A stretch of DNA of 64,000 nt, taken from positions 1,477,191-1,541,190 of the forward strand of contig OZ022241.1 of assembly GCA_963978895.1 (NCBI GenBank). Reading direction: 5' to 3'. The number at the start of each line of letters is the position of its first letter. Positions within the stretch are counted from its first letter, which is position 1. The translations under genes and the position numbers were made by a program. The notes beneath the pieces are model-generated. The model was not told the origin of the DNA and made no database searches. It saw nothing but the letters and a program-made list of their open reading frames with translations. The DNA comes from Erpobdella octoculata (lineage: Eukaryota; Annelida; Clitellata; Hirudinida; Erpobdellidae). This document shows, piece by piece, positions 32,372 to 44,066 of this stretch.

Positions 32372-32536
32372 TTTTTTGTATAAAATAATCTTTTTAATTT
32401 CTTTATAAAATACTTTAACACTCTAGTTAGACGGTCATACCAACCACGGTTTTTCCACGGTAACAGATTTTTTACCACTTTTTAAGGGTGGGTCACTAAT
32501 TCATGACTTCAATCTTTGTTAGTATAAAAATTATAC

Positions 32537-32647
32537 CTTGTGAATTTGAATTGACTACTCCCATTCTTGCAAGCCTATCCATTTGTATTGCAGGCCAAAC
32601 CATTTGTTGTTGCAGCAGCTGGTTCATTTTCTCGACACTTTTACCGT
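32537..32647 (-). CDS. Gene C additional short Gln/Met exon (111 nt)
   Basis: Acceptor aattcag, donor CACAAG|gtataa, phase 1-1, open throughout. Encodes DGKSVEKMNQLLQQQMVWPA and IQMDRLARMGVVNSNSQG. The EK-NQL and AIQMDR-RMGVVN strings also occur inside the large exon (30172-31475), so it arose by duplication of that region. Including it keeps the frame (C8 alone to stop: 2036 nt plus one carried base, 679 codons). Confidence 0.6.
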
Positions 32648-33104
32648 CTGAATTTGAATTAAATTATTTGATATATTTATAAATATACATGAATTGCATT
32701 ATTATTTTATTGGCATTGTGTTAAAACGTTTGACAGTTGGCCCGACAGACGATGGTTTGATTCTCAGTGCTGTCCTCTTAAGCTCATCTGATGGTGATGA
32801 AATTAAAATCTAAATTGAAACGTGCCCAAAATAAGAAATTAAAATAGAAATATGGTTATTTCCATGAATAAAAACTAAGAGAATGAAAGTTGTTTATGTT
32901 GATTGCCATTCAAAATACTTTAGAGATAACGAGGCTATTCGTGATGAACAGGATTAGAGAAGGGTTAGTGATCCTTATATATATAGCTATATACATAAAT
33001 ATGCCACATTCAATGTTTTTATATCTAAGACATAATTAAACTTTACATAAAAAAAATTCTATACAATTATAGTAAATAAAACTTAACATAAAAAAATTCT
33101 ATAC

Positions 33105-34248
33105 CTTTTCTGGACATGTTAAGTGCGAGACATTTCTGGTACCAGCAGTATCTACACTCTTTCCTCGTATTGGGATCGATGATACAATTTTTATTATACT
33201 TGCAAACATAAGTGTGGCTGATGTTCATTCCAGTTTTGAAAAAGTACTACAATAAAGATAATTAATTACCGATAGGGAAGTTTTTTTTTACGTTAATTAA
33301 TTCGACAAGGTTGATGAAAGGAGTTTCCTCCGCGAGACAATCAACCTAAAAAAGTTGTAATCACTCAAAACAAAGAAAGTCAATAACACAAGGTCATAAT
33401 AAAATTGAAAAAAAAGTCAAAAGTCATAAAATAAACAACATGAAAACTGAAAGTCATAAAAAAATTTGAAAAATTGAAGTAAAATTATAATAAGATGTTC
33501 TTATAGCAATCTAAGTCTTTATTTACACTAAAAACCTTTGCTGACTTTTTGAAGGTTCGTAAAGAAGAAATGTTTAGATTTGCAAACGTATTATTCCAAA
33601 TCTTCGAGCCTAAGTATTTTATAAAATATTTTCGAAGATTAGTTTTATAAGTACCTATTCTAACATTATCTACTATATGTAGGTTGTTAGAATGGACATC
33701 TTTTGATAGAATAAAGTAATTTTTATATATATAGCGAGTAAAATTATAGCCTGATAGATATAAATTTGGTCCAATTTCAACAATTGTCCTTGGTCAGAAA
33801 ATGTAAAAACAGAAGCAAAACAGGGTGCCTTGAAGATGACTCTTATACACTGTTTCTGCAAAGTTGATAATTGTTTTCTTGGATGTTTGGCCCCATATGA
33901 TATTACAATAGTTATAGCATGGATAAATAAAAGAGTGGTAAATAGTAAGTAAAGTAGATTTTCTTAATAGATTAGAAGACTTATAGAGAACATCAATATT
34001 GCAAGAAACCTTTTTACATACACTACTTATATAATCATCCCTTGTAAGAAATTCATTGATATATACTCCTAAAAACTTAGTGGAAGATACTAATAGCAGA
34101 AGATGGCAAAAAGATGGATATATAGTTGATGAAAAGTTGATGAATACCTTGCAACCTTTACATATTAGTGCACCATAATGATGTCCAGCAGCAACATCAG
34201 AGCAAATGACACATTGTTTTTCTACCAGGGCCGCTTTCAGAGAACAAT
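33105..34248 (-). CDS. NR-type DBD module C8, DBD of gene C (exons 34248-34148 and 33246-33105)
   Basis: Exon 1 (101 nt): DCSLKAALVEKQ, CVICSDVAAGHHYGAL, CKGCK. Exon 2 (142 nt): YFFKTGMNISHTYVC, CKYNKNC, then CRYCWYQKC and ALNMSRKG. The 901-bp intron holds a LINE fragment (33290-34130). CKGCK-YFFK is the closest match in the window to a classical P-box (CEGCKGFFKR). The Arg after the final zinc-binding CxxC pair, which is nearly invariant in nuclear receptors, is Trp here. It is the last DBD before the terminal exons. Confidence 0.86.
33290..34130 (-). pseudogene. LINE reverse-transcriptase C-terminal fragment in the C8 intron
   Basis: Minus-strand frames encode VLYKSSNLLRKSTLLTIYHS, FIYPCYNYCNIIWG and LQKQCIRVIFKAP, the conserved end of CR1/jockey-like reverse transcriptases. 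The frame is broken by shifts and stops. It is sense relative to gene C. Confidence 0.7.
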
Positions 34249-34507
34249 CTGATGATTAAGAAATGATGCTTCAAATTTTAGAATCACAAATAACTAATTA
34301 AATATAAACCATTATATACCTTTTATATTATGTTGGAATAACTTGTTATATAATAAACTTTTTTAATTTGTTTACAACATATTAAAACTAGAGAGAGTGA
34401 CAAGTTAATACTCTTTTCTTGATAACCTAGTCTATTTACCAGCGGACAATCTGTCGATTCATTAAGAAATTATGTTTCAAAACATATATATATGTTTATA
34501 TATATAT

Positions 34508-34600
34508 ACATACAGTATAATCTCGCCATAACATACTTCAAGAGACCCAAGAAATGAGTATGTTATATCCAGGGTATGAAAAAATCAAAAAGTTACTATT
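34508..34600 (+). mobile_element. Pogo/Tigger-like terminal fragment
   Basis: Reads cagtataatctcgccataac then atacttcaagaga...atgagtatgttatatccagg, resembling pogo-family termini. Similar decayed text occurs around 58853-59180. Low confidence. Confidence 0.35.
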
Positions 34601-34639
34601 GAAAACCAAATTGCATTTATCTACATGTATAAAAATGAA

Positions 34640-35695
34640 TGTTTGTGAGTATGTTTGTCTTCCGACAAATGGGATATTTATGTCGAACAGTTAGAGTACC
34701 ATTGTATAGCAAATGACATACTAGATGAACAGAGAAAGAGAGCAGCTTTATTAGCTGCGATGGGGACAACTACCTTCAAAATCATCAAATCACTAGTGTT
34801 TCAAGAACCGCTCACTTTAAAGACATTTGAAGAACTTGTTTAAATATTGAGACAGCATTTTGTCCCACAAACTTCAGAAATTTTTAAAAGACACTTGTTG
34901 CAACGTCGTGTTCAACAAAAAGATGAGTCAGTGACGACATACCTGACTGTGCTGAAGGGTCTGTCTGAAGATTGCGAATTTGGAGCTACGTTAAACGAAC
35001 GATCAACTGGTGAGCGGCCTCACCATTGAAGGCATCCAAACACAACTACTCTCGGAAACAACGCTCACACTGGACGAGACGGTAAAAAAGGCATTTGCGG
35101 GAGAAGCTGCTACAGTTCAGGTATGTGAATTGCAGACCCAGTTCTCAGCTCCTCCGACCACATCCAAGGTACATTACCAGAAAAAAACAGCAGTACAAAA
35201 GGGCAGTTCTTGCATAGGCTGTAGGGGTAGTCCCAAGTGGGAGCAATGTAAGAATGCAGAATATCACGTGTAACAAAAAAGGACATATTGCCAGTGTATG
35301 CTGAACCAAACTAGACAACAGTGTAAAATTCAGTAAGAAATAATCAGTTGCTACACATCGAATAGACTCACACTCTGAATTCTCCATTCATGGTCTAAAT
35401 CGACCAAAACAAGAGAAATTAAAAGTCATAGTCCATCTCAACGGCAAGCCTTGCCCCATGGAAATTGACAGTGGATCATCATAACCTGTGATAACCCACC
35501 AAACCTTCAAACAACTATGGAATAACTCTGCACCACTATTTGGAAAGTAACAAACTTACTATTAACGGATGTTCAAGCACGAATAATTCCGCTGAAGGGC
35601 TACTGTGATGTAAATGTAGCATACAAGCAACGAAGAGCCAAGTTGCAACTCATCATCACAAAAGAGCATCGGGCAAGTCTACATGGATTTGAGAC
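34640..35695 (+). pseudogene. Ty3/gypsy-like gag-protease remnant
   Basis: Successive open frames (34655-34843, 34847-35029, 35010-35273) encode gag-like text: DKWDIYVEQLEYHCIAND, RQHFVPQTSEIFKRHLLQR and GLTIEGIQTQLLSE. A frame-shifted zinc knuckle (CNKKGHIASVC) follows, then an aspartic-protease active site MEIDSGSS with downstream VQARIIPLKGYCDVNV. Stops and shifts separate these pieces. Reverse transcriptase is absent. The left edge abuts a Helitron-like 5' end (34634-34665). Confidence 0.7.
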
Positions 35696-35830
35696 TTTCC
35701 AAAGACCGGGTTCGGGTTTTCAATTTTCCAAAGATCGGGTTCGGTTCAGGTATTCGACTTTCAAAATTTCGGGTTCGGGTTTCAAAGTTAAAAACTTTCA
35801 GGTTCGGGTCGAGTTTGGTTAGTACTATTT
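35695..35830 (+). repeat. GGGTTCGGGT-rich interspersed repeat
   Basis: Several cgggttcgggtttcaaa units in a row, the reverse complement of the CCCGAACC repeat found in the B3-B6 introns. Confidence 0.6.
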
Positions 35831-36368
35831 ACATATTTTTATAAATACGCCTGGGAGTGAATTTTGGGCTATATATTATTTGGGCTATATATTATTTAGA
35901 ATTGGATTGAGCGAAATAATTGATAAGTTCTGTGATTACAATAATAAACAACATAAGAACTACAGTACATATTTGTGTTGTTTAGTCTTGGCTAGAGTTT
36001 AAATGTGGAAAAGGCTATTCTAATAACAGGGAGTTCTTGTCATATAAAAGTAATCATGGGTTATATTTTGGTTTCTAGATAAGCTATTATGAAAGAAATT
36101 GCAAAATTTAAATTCACGGATTAGTACTTTCGCAAATCGTCAAAATTTAGCATCACAGATAATTTTATGAAATATAAACATTTAAATAACTATAATTGAT
36201 ATTAGAATAATTATTTAATAAATTTATGAAACATAAACCATTAACAAAATATAAAAAACATGTTTACAAATTGTTTTACATTTAATATAAAAACATTAAT
36301 AGGTGAAAACAGAAGATCGCTACAGGCTAGAAAATCTTAATTAAACTCCACATAAAAAAAAACTATAC

Positions 36369-36870
36369 CTTTTCTGGACATGTTATTTGCGAGACATTTC
36401 TGGTACCTGCAGTATCTACATGCATTCTTTGTATTAGGATTGATGATGCAAGTTTTGTCATTTTTGCAGACATAAGTGTGGCTTTCATTCATTCCTCTAT
36501 TGAAGAAGAACTGTAATGAAGATAATTAATTCTAAATAGAGAAGTTCTACAACGATGATAATTAATATCAGAGACATCAAAAATATTGTGAAGATTTGTA
36601 TGCCATCAATTTCTTTTTTTAAACCCACTGAATTTAATGCGAAACAATTTTGAAACAGGTAAGCTTTCTTCAAGAAACATTTGATTAAACAATTAAAACT
36701 TAAAATAAATTATTTATATAAATAAAACATAGAAAATTTAAATAAGTTAATTAAGATGGATACCTGGCAACTTTTACATGTGAGCACACCATAACGAATT
36801 CCAACGGCAACATCAGAGCAAACTACGCATTTCTGTTGATGTTCCTCTGGGGTAACTATCAGCGGACGAA
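36369..36870 (-). CDS. NR-type DBD module C7 (exons 36870-36764 and 36510-36369)
   Basis: Exon 1 (107 nt): [35 protein letters not shown]. Exon 2: [40 protein letters not shown]. The intron is 253 bp. GVL replaces the usual GAL. Finger II opens FFFN, with Phe at the variable P-box position. It is a tandem duplicate of C6, offset about 2.03 kb. Confidence 0.87.
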
Positions 36871-37203
36871 CTGTTGAGTCATTAATAAATGATGTTTAAA
36901 AATTTAACATCACAGATAATTTTATGAAATATAAACTATTAAATAATTTTTATTTAATATTAGAATATTATCTAATAAATTTATTAAATATAAACAACTA
37001 ACAAAATATAAAAATACGTTTCCAAATTGTTTTACATTCAATATAAAAACATTATATATATTTTATCATAATATTAGAACAATTTGTTATAAAAATAACA
37101 TATTAAGTTATGAAAACTAAACCAAGAGGAAAACGATTAACATTTTCAATTCTAATAAGATCCCATATGCAAATCCATATAAAAATATATGTGGTCTAGA
37201 TAT

Positions 37204-37454
37204 TTACACAGCTGATGGACTCTAGTTCAATCAAGGTTTTGCCACAGCAATCAACAAAATTTTCTTAACAAACAACAAGCTGGTTAATTATTATTATTAT
37301 TATTATTATTGTTGTTGTTGTTATTATTAATTCAATAAGGCATAAGGCACATTGCCTTCTTGCCTCTCAATTACAATCAACCGATGCACATCACCACACA
37401 TATAAAAACATTAATCGTCAACCACGCCTCATCTAATTTCTTTTTAAAATCTCC
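37204..37454 (+). repeat. LINE 3' tail with (ATT)n/(GTT)n run, first copy
   Basis: Contains gctgatggactctagttcaa, an (ATT)n(GTT)n stretch and aataaggcataaggcacatt. The same tail occurs at 37846-38106, where it directly follows a recognisable LINE coding end, and again at 39245-39505. Confidence 0.6.
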
Positions 37455-38106
37455 TGCTGCATTCGTTTGTTGTCAGTCGACTTGACTATTGCAACTCTCT
37501 ATTCACCGGCTTACCTCCTGGTGCTGTTGGAAAGATTCAGCGTATTCAGAATGCGGCTGCTCGTCTTTTTGGTGGATTAAAGAAACATGATCATGTGACT
37601 GCAATAATGAAAACTAAACTCCGGTGGCTGCGTATCTCTGAGCTCATTACTTTCAAAATTGGGACTTTGGTCTACAAGGCGCTCCATGGCGAAGCCCCAT
37701 CATATTTACAAGAGTTGTGTCTTACTGTGTCTGATAACAATTCTTGCTTATCTCGACACAGATCAGCTAGCCGTGGTGACCTAGTTATCCCCATAACTCG
37801 GACAATAACAAGAGGAAAACGATTAACATTTTCAATTCTAATATCTACACAGCTGATGGACTCTAGTTCAATCAAGGTTTTGCCACAGCAATCAACAAAA
37901 TTTTCTTAACAAACAACAACCTGGTTAATTATTATTATTATTATTATTATTATTATTGTTGTTGTTGTTGTTGTTATTATTAATTCAATAAGGCATAAGG
38001 TACATTGCCTTCTTGCCTCTCAATTACAATCAACCGATGCACATCACCACACATATAAAAACATTAATCGTCAACCACTCCTCATCTAATTTCTTTTTAA
38101 AATCAT
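37455..38106 (+). pseudogene. CR1/L2-like LINE C-terminal fragment plus tail
   Basis: Encodes SRLDYCNSLFTGLPPGAVGK, IQRIQNAAARLFGGLK, KLRWLRISELITFKIGTLVY and KALHGEAPSYLQELC, the C-terminus of CR1/L2-type reverse transcriptases. It differs clearly from the intact copy at 20449. It is 5'-truncated, and the 3' tail has (ATT)n. It is absent from the matching place in the C6 duplicate. Confidence 0.75.
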
Positions 38107-38150
38107 CCATTCTTTCTGAGCAAACTACCATCAGCAGACGATCTGTTGAT
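38107..38150 (-). pseudogene. Truncated finger-I exon remnant
   Basis: On the minus strand the start of a finger-I exon is recognisable (TSFINESTDRLLMVV), but it jumps directly to CSERMD, losing most of the finger. A similar remnant lies at about 39505-39548. Both sit next to the LINE tail, which probably caused the loss. Confidence 0.6.
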
Positions 38151-38395
38151 TCATTAATAAATGATGTTTCAAAATTTAGCATCACAGATAATTTTATGAA
38201 ATATAAACATAAATAACTATAATTGATATTAGAATAATTATCTAATAAATTTATGAAACATAAACCATTAACAAAATATAAAAAACATGTTTCCAAATTG
38301 TTTTACATTTAATATAAAAACATTAATAGGTGAAAACAGAAGATCGCTACAGGCTAGAAAATCTTAATTAAACTCCACATAAAAAAAAACTATAC

Positions 38396-38900
38396 CTTTT
38401 CTGGACATGTTATTTGCGAGACATTTCTGGTACCTGCAGTATCTACATGCATTCTTCGTATTGGGATTGATGGTGCAAGTTTTGTCATTTTTGCAGACAT
38501 AAGTGTGGCTTTCATTCATTCCTCTATTGAAGAAGAACTGTAATGAAGATAATTAATTCTAAATAGAGAAGTTCTACAATGAAGAGAATTTAGATCAACC
38601 ATCAAAAATATTGTGAAGATTTTTATGCCATTAATTTCTGTTTTTAAACCCACTCAATTTAATGCGAAACAATTTTGAAACAGGCAAGCTTTCTTCAAGA
38701 AACATTTGATTAAACAATTAAAACTTAAAATAAATTATTTATATAAATAAAACATAGAAAATTTAAATAAGTTAATTAAACATTGATGGATACCTGGCAA
38801 CTTTTACATGTGAGTGCACCATAATGAATTCCAACAGCAATTTCAGAGCAAACTATGCATTTCTGTTGATATTCCTCTGGGGTAACTATCAGCGGACAAA
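38396..38900 (-). CDS. NR-type DBD module C6 (exons 38900-38794 and 38537-38396)
   Basis: Exon 1: VCPLIVTPEEYQQK, CIVCSEIAVGIHYGAL, CKSCQ. Exon 2: [38 protein letters not shown]. The intron is 256 bp. Asp of CSDVA is Glu here and Val is Ile. It keeps all zinc ligands, and the P-box is identical to C7. Confidence 0.86.
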
Positions 38901-39244
38901 CTGTTGAGTCATTAATAAATGATGTTTAAAAATTTAACATCACAGATAATTTTATGAAATATAAACTATTAAATAATTTATATTTAATATTAGAATATTA
39001 TCTAATAAATTTATTAAATATAAACAACTAACAAAATATAAAAATACGTTTCCAAATTGTTTTACATTCAATATAAAAACATTATATATATTTTATTGTA
39101 ATTTTAGAACAATTTATTATAAAAATAACATATTAGTTTATTTTATAAGTTATGAAAACTCAACCAAGAGGAAAACGATTAAAATTTTCAATTCTAATAA
39201 GATCCCATATGCAAATTCATATAAAAATATATGTGGTCTAGAAA

Positions 39245-39505
39245 TTTACAAAGCTGATGGACTCTAGTTCAATCAAGGTTTTGCCACAGCAATCAAAAAA
39301 TTTTCTTAACCAACAACAAGCTGGTTAATTATTATTATTATTATTATTATTATTATTGTTGTTGTTGTTATTATTAATTGAATAAGGCATAAGGCACATT
39401 GCCTTCTTGCCTCTCAATTACAATCAACTGATGCACATCACCACACATATAAAAACATTAATCGTCAACCACGCCTCATCTAATTTCTTTTTAAAATCAT
39501 CCATT
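39245..39505 (+). repeat. LINE 3' tail, third copy, joined to a finger-I remnant
   Basis: Same tail as 37204-37454 including the (ATT)n(GTT)n run. It ends in the same junction with a truncated finger-I exon (about 39505-39548, minus strand), showing that the junction existed before the 2.03-kb tandem duplication. Confidence 0.6.
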
Positions 39506-39709
39506 CTTTCTGAGCAAACTACCATCAGCAGATGATCTGTTGATTCATTAATAAATGATGTTTCAAAAATTAGCATCACAGATAATTTTATGAAATATAA
39601 ACATTTAAATAACTATAATTGGTATAAGAATAATTATCTAATAAATTTATGAAACATAAACCATTAAAAAAATATAAAAAACATGTTTCCAAATTGTTTT
39701 ACATTCAAT

Positions 39710-40472
39710 ATTCATCAAAAACTTGTAACTTTTAGTTTCGTAAAATAATTATTCAAATTATAGACTAGTATTCTAATAAGACAATTTATAGCACAAAATC
39801 TAGTTTACGATTTTCCGACTTCGCAAAACGTTCAATTACATTTTCAGGATTTACAAGAATGTCTATATGCACATTAAGTAGTGCTAATCCCACTAGTCTG
39901 TCTTCTGTCATTCGTGTTTTCAGCCAGGTTTTAATTTTTCGCAGAGTTGAGAAACTAACATTCAGCACTGGCAACATTAACAGGACATGTTTTAATAATT
40001 TGGAACATTTTGTGAGTGATTGAATATTGCACCTAGTCACATAAATCAAAAACAACAGAAAGTTCAGTAGGTAATTAATTGACTCCCTTCCTCGTTCATT
40101 CTCAAGCATTTGCTCTGCCAAAGTTCTACTTCAGATATAAATTCAACTGCAGGTAAGTGTTGAATACTAATTCCAAGAATGGTGCCATAGACATTACTGA
40201 TTGCAGAAATAGTTTAACCAACACCTATATGATTTAGTTTAATAATATTTTCTGGGATCAAGAATAGATTTGAAGACATTGCAGAATTTTTTTTTAGTAA
40301 AACGAGTATTTATGTCCAATATCAGTGCATCAAGAAGAGGGATGTAAATTGATCGCCTGTAACATTCTTCAAGTATATCTGACGGTATATTTTCGGCCTG
40401 TCTGTCGTTGCACTATTCTTTTATACGTAAAACTACATTTTTATCAATTATTGTTTTTTTTGCTGCTTTAAA
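39710..40472 (-). mobile_element. hAT transposon fragment, second copy
   Basis: Reverse-oriented relative to 11459-12523 and matching roughly its positions 11650-12420, without either terminal repeat. The minus-strand frame 40121-39786 reads AEQMLENERGRESINYLLNF, FSTLRKIKTWLKTRM and LALLNVHIDI. It carries the same frameshift at ASAEC. Its right edge is the start of the 5089-bp tandem duplication. Confidence 0.75.
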
Positions 40473-40720
40473 ACCATTTTTGATATGCTTTTATTAACTT
40501 TCATTTGTCCGGATGTCCATAGGATGTCCGCCTATGTTTTTAAATTCGGAAGATCATTATAAAATATGCCCACTTCAAAAAAATTTAGTTACAAAAATAA
40601 AATTACAAAAATTTAAGAAACTTTCATCATCATAGTAGCTATAAACATCTTTTGTTTACAATTCACTGGGGTAATGTTTTTAAAATATGATGACGCTATG
40701 AATATTTATAACTATCTTGA

Positions 40721-40771
40721 AAGCAACATCAGAGCAAACCACGCATTTTGGTACACCTTCCTGTGTGGTAA
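40721..40771 (-). pseudogene. Truncated finger-I exon, copy 1
   Basis: After the normal acceptor (tgacag) the minus strand reads VTTQEGVPKCVVCSDVA, then FKIVINIHS without the second half of the finger. The second CxxC and the donor are lost. Copies lie at 45813-45863 and 50902-50952. The arm TTQEG matches A1 and D1. Confidence 0.8.
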
Positions 40772-40958
40772 CTGTCAATTCATTAAAGAATGGTGTTCCA
40801 AAATTCAGCATCATAAATAATAATGGAAAACAAACAGTAAAAAAAAACTTTCTAATTTGTTTATCAATTATTTAAACTTAACCATGAGTAATACAGTTGA
40901 TATAACTACATATTAAAATAAAGATCAATTAAACCTGACATAAAAAAATATTCTATAC

Positions 40959-41668
40959 CTTTTACGCACATGTTATTTGCGAGACATTTCTGATACCTGC
41001 AGTATCTACATGAAATCCTTGTATTGAGATTGATGGTGCAAGTTTTGTTACTCTTGCAAACATAATTGTGGCTTTTGTTCATTCCTTTTCTGAAAAATTT
41101 CTACAATAAAAATAATTATTACAAAAAAATTAATGACAAATACTTATTCATTTTATTTAATGTGAATATTTCTAGGCCATCAATCCATTAACAATTTCTA
41201 TTTTCAAGCCATACAACTTTAAAGCATTTCATTTATTCTTCTTCTGAAGAAGTGCTACAATGAAGATTGATTTACAATTAAGATATTTGATATCAGGGAT
41301 GATATATATGGTTAACAATTCAATGAAGATTGATTTCAGAGGTGTCAAAAATTAAATAAAATGTAATGTAATGTGAATATTTCTGGGCCATCAACCATTA
41401 AACAATTTCTATTTTCATACCCACTTAATTTAATACCATAAAACTTTAAAACAGGATATACTAGCTTTCTTCAAGAAATGAATTAAAATTAACTTTAAAT
41501 AATTCAAATAAAAAAACTCCGAAAATTTAAATATATAATGTTGATGAATTTTGATAGATACTTTGCAACTTGAACACGTGAGCGCACCATACGAAACACC
41601 AACGGCAACGTCAGAGCAAACAACGCAATTTCGTTGCTCTTCCTGTGGGGCAACTATCAGCGGACGAA
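40959..41668 (-). CDS. NR-type DBD module C5 (exons 41668-41562 and 41100-40959)
   Basis: Exon 1: VRPLIVAPQEEQRN, CVVCSDVAVGVSYGAL, CSSCK, donor TGCAAA|gtatct. Exon 2: [40 protein letters not shown]. The intron is 461 bp. KFFRKG is a canonical-looking recognition helix start. HNYVC and MCVKG are shared with C3 and C1. Confidence 0.87.
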
Positions 41669-41749
41669 CTGTCGAATCATTAAAAAACCATTTAATGTTT
41701 TTATTTCTAAAACTTGATTAAATCCCCACATTAACATAAAATTCTATAC

Positions 41750-42669
41750 CTTTTTTGGACATGTTTTGTGCAAGACATTTCTGGTACCTGCAGTATCTAC
41801 ACGATAACCTCATATCAAGATTGATGATGCAATTTTTGTTATTGTCGCAAACATAAGTATGGCTTTTGTTCACTCCTCTTATGAAGAACTCCTACAATAA
41901 AAATAATTGATATTAGAAACATCGAAATTAATGACAACTGCTTATTCCCTTTATTTAAGGTAAAGATTTCTAGGCCATCAATCCATAAACATATCCTATT
42001 TTCATACCCACTCAATATAATGCCATATAAAGAGTTTAAATAATTATAGATATATTTGGGTAACAATTCATTTTTCATACACACACAATTGATTCAATAG
42101 TATTGAACAACGCCGCATATTTAGCTGCAACAACCTTAATAAAACTTTGTTCAAGTTTACGGAAATTACTTTGAATATCTCAAACTCCAAGTAATACATA
42201 TCATTTTATGTAAAACTAATGCCAGCGAGTTTCAAAGCAAAACAAAAACAAAAGAAGCGAAAAGAAACCACAGTTGCAAAATATATCAATAATATACATA
42301 TTCTTTGCTCTACTATAGCAAGTGCCACAAGAGGCAAACAAACAAAAACAAAAAACACCCAATTTGTGAACAGAACTCTTTCAGAATATTCAACCATAAT
42401 CACAAGTCTATTTTTCACCCATTTTTTGCTAGCAAGTCCCACAAAAAACAAAAACATTCAATTCAAGAATGCTAAAAACCCAAGTAACCGTGCTAGTAAT
42501 TTAAGTTAAAAAAAAACTTTTGAAAATTAATTATATATTGTTGATGAAACATTGATGGATACCTGGCAACTTGTACAAGTGAGTGCACCATAATGAATTC
42601 CATCAGCAACATCAGAGCAAACCACACATTTCTTTTGTCCTTCTTGTGTGCCGACTATCGGCTTACCAA
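41750..42669 (-). CDS. NR-type DBD module C4 (exons 42669-42563 and 41891-41750)
   Basis: Exon 1: VGKPIVGTQEGQKK, CVVCSDVADGIHYGAL, CTSCQ. Exon 2: [45 protein letters not shown]. The intron is 671 bp and holds an unrecognised A-rich stretch at 42200-42510. The P-box CTSCQ-EFF has an acidic Glu at the variable position, and the D-box DNNKN is the most divergent in the array. Confidence 0.87.
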
Positions 42670-43139
42670 CTGACAATTAATTAATACACAATGTTTCAAA
42701 TAATAGCATCACAGATAATTTATAAAATATAAACCATTAAATATAATTTATTGTAATATTAAATAATTACAAATTTTTTAATTTGTTTATAAGTCATTTT
42801 AAGTTAACCAAAAGGAAAACAGTTAAAATTTTCAATTCCTTGCAAACAATAGTATTAATGTGGTTTCAGTGATAAACTTTGTCAGAAAAATTCAATTCAG
42901 CATTTGTTTGTCTTGCAAAAATTTACTTAATTGTGCCACTGAAGTTGGTGAAATTAACGATAGCAGATTTGGTCACATATGGACAGTAGCAAGCTAATAA
43001 AGAAGTTCCTTCAAAAAAGACATGAACCACTCTTCATCCACAAACGGATAGAATGGTTGAACAAATTACCTTAACCATTCAACAACATGTTTAGTGGTTG
43101 GTAAAAATCAAGGTGCTACAGATGATCTGTCCATTATTA

Positions 43140-43560
43140 TTAATACACCAGCACTTGACGCATGATTCGCGCGCGAAGCGTGTGAGTTTTTTCAGCTAGT
43201 CGCAGATGATTTTTCACTTGGAAACGTTTTGGAATGGTCTTCTCTTTGAATGGCTAAATTTGAAAAAACCGCCTACGAAAAAAACAACCTTTAATGCCTG
43301 ATATTGGAAAAACCGCCTACAAATAAAACCACCTTTATTTATTTTCAACTTTTTTATAATGTGTGATGACATAATCTCAAAATTATAGGAAAAAACGCCT
43401 TCGTTGATTTGTTTATTTTCAACTTGTTTATATTGTTTGATGACGTAATCTTAAAATTGGGAAAAACCGCCGGCCTTCTACTTCGGTGATTTATTTATTT
43501 TCAACTTGTTTATATTGAAAGATGATGTACGATGCATTATATATATCCGCAAAGCGTTAA
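43140..43560. repeat. Short tandem repeat of ~100-bp units (aaaaaccgcc)
   Basis: Three or four degenerate units each contain aaaaaccgcc(t/g), ttatttattttcaactt and tgatgac/tgatgat. The block is duplicated at about 48229-48649. Function unknown; no coding sequence. Confidence 0.55.
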
Positions 43561-43714
43561 ACTTTCGCGGCTAATAACTTTTTATTTAAACAATTTAACA
43601 AAAAAGTGCCCTAACAAACCGTGTTCAGCGTCTCATATTCTATCAAAGTGAGTTTTTTCACACCTGCAGATGCTAATCGGGTGACATACATAATACATAC
43701 ATCATTGCGCTTTT

Positions 43715-44066
43715 ATGTTAGGAACCAGATATGTTTTGTATTACTGAAACTTGGCTATTAGAAGAGATTCCAAGTAGTTTATTTCTGACTAAAGATTATG
43801 ATTCAGTTCGATACGATAGAAAAACTCGTGGAGGGGGTGTAGCGATGGTAGTAAAAACAAGTATTCATCACAGAATAGTTAATAATGCAACATATGTCAA
43901 TCATACTACATTGGGTAATAAGGACAAAATCACAATCCATTATATAACAAATATTATCACGACAGTATTGTTTTTTTTTAAATTAAATCTTCCTTGCAAT
44001 CTTGTGTTTGGAAGGCTAGAAGAAACAAAAAATTTAAAAAGGAATTTGAAATACAGCCCATTTTAA
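43715..44066 (+). pseudogene. LINE endonuclease N-terminal fragment, copy 1
   Basis: Encodes MFCITETWLLEEIPSSLFLT, DYDSVRYDRKTRGGGVAMVV and KTSIHH, matching the ITETW and RGGGVA motifs of APE-type LINE endonucleases. The frame loses similarity after about 60 residues. An identical copy lies at 48804-49155 in the duplicated unit. Confidence 0.7.

Noticed and set aside
42206..42509. Overlapping antisense ORFs (83 and 96 codons), duplicated at 47295-47598
   Set aside because: A-rich composition, no domain, fully antisense to each other, inside a DBD intron; duplication alone explains their conservation.
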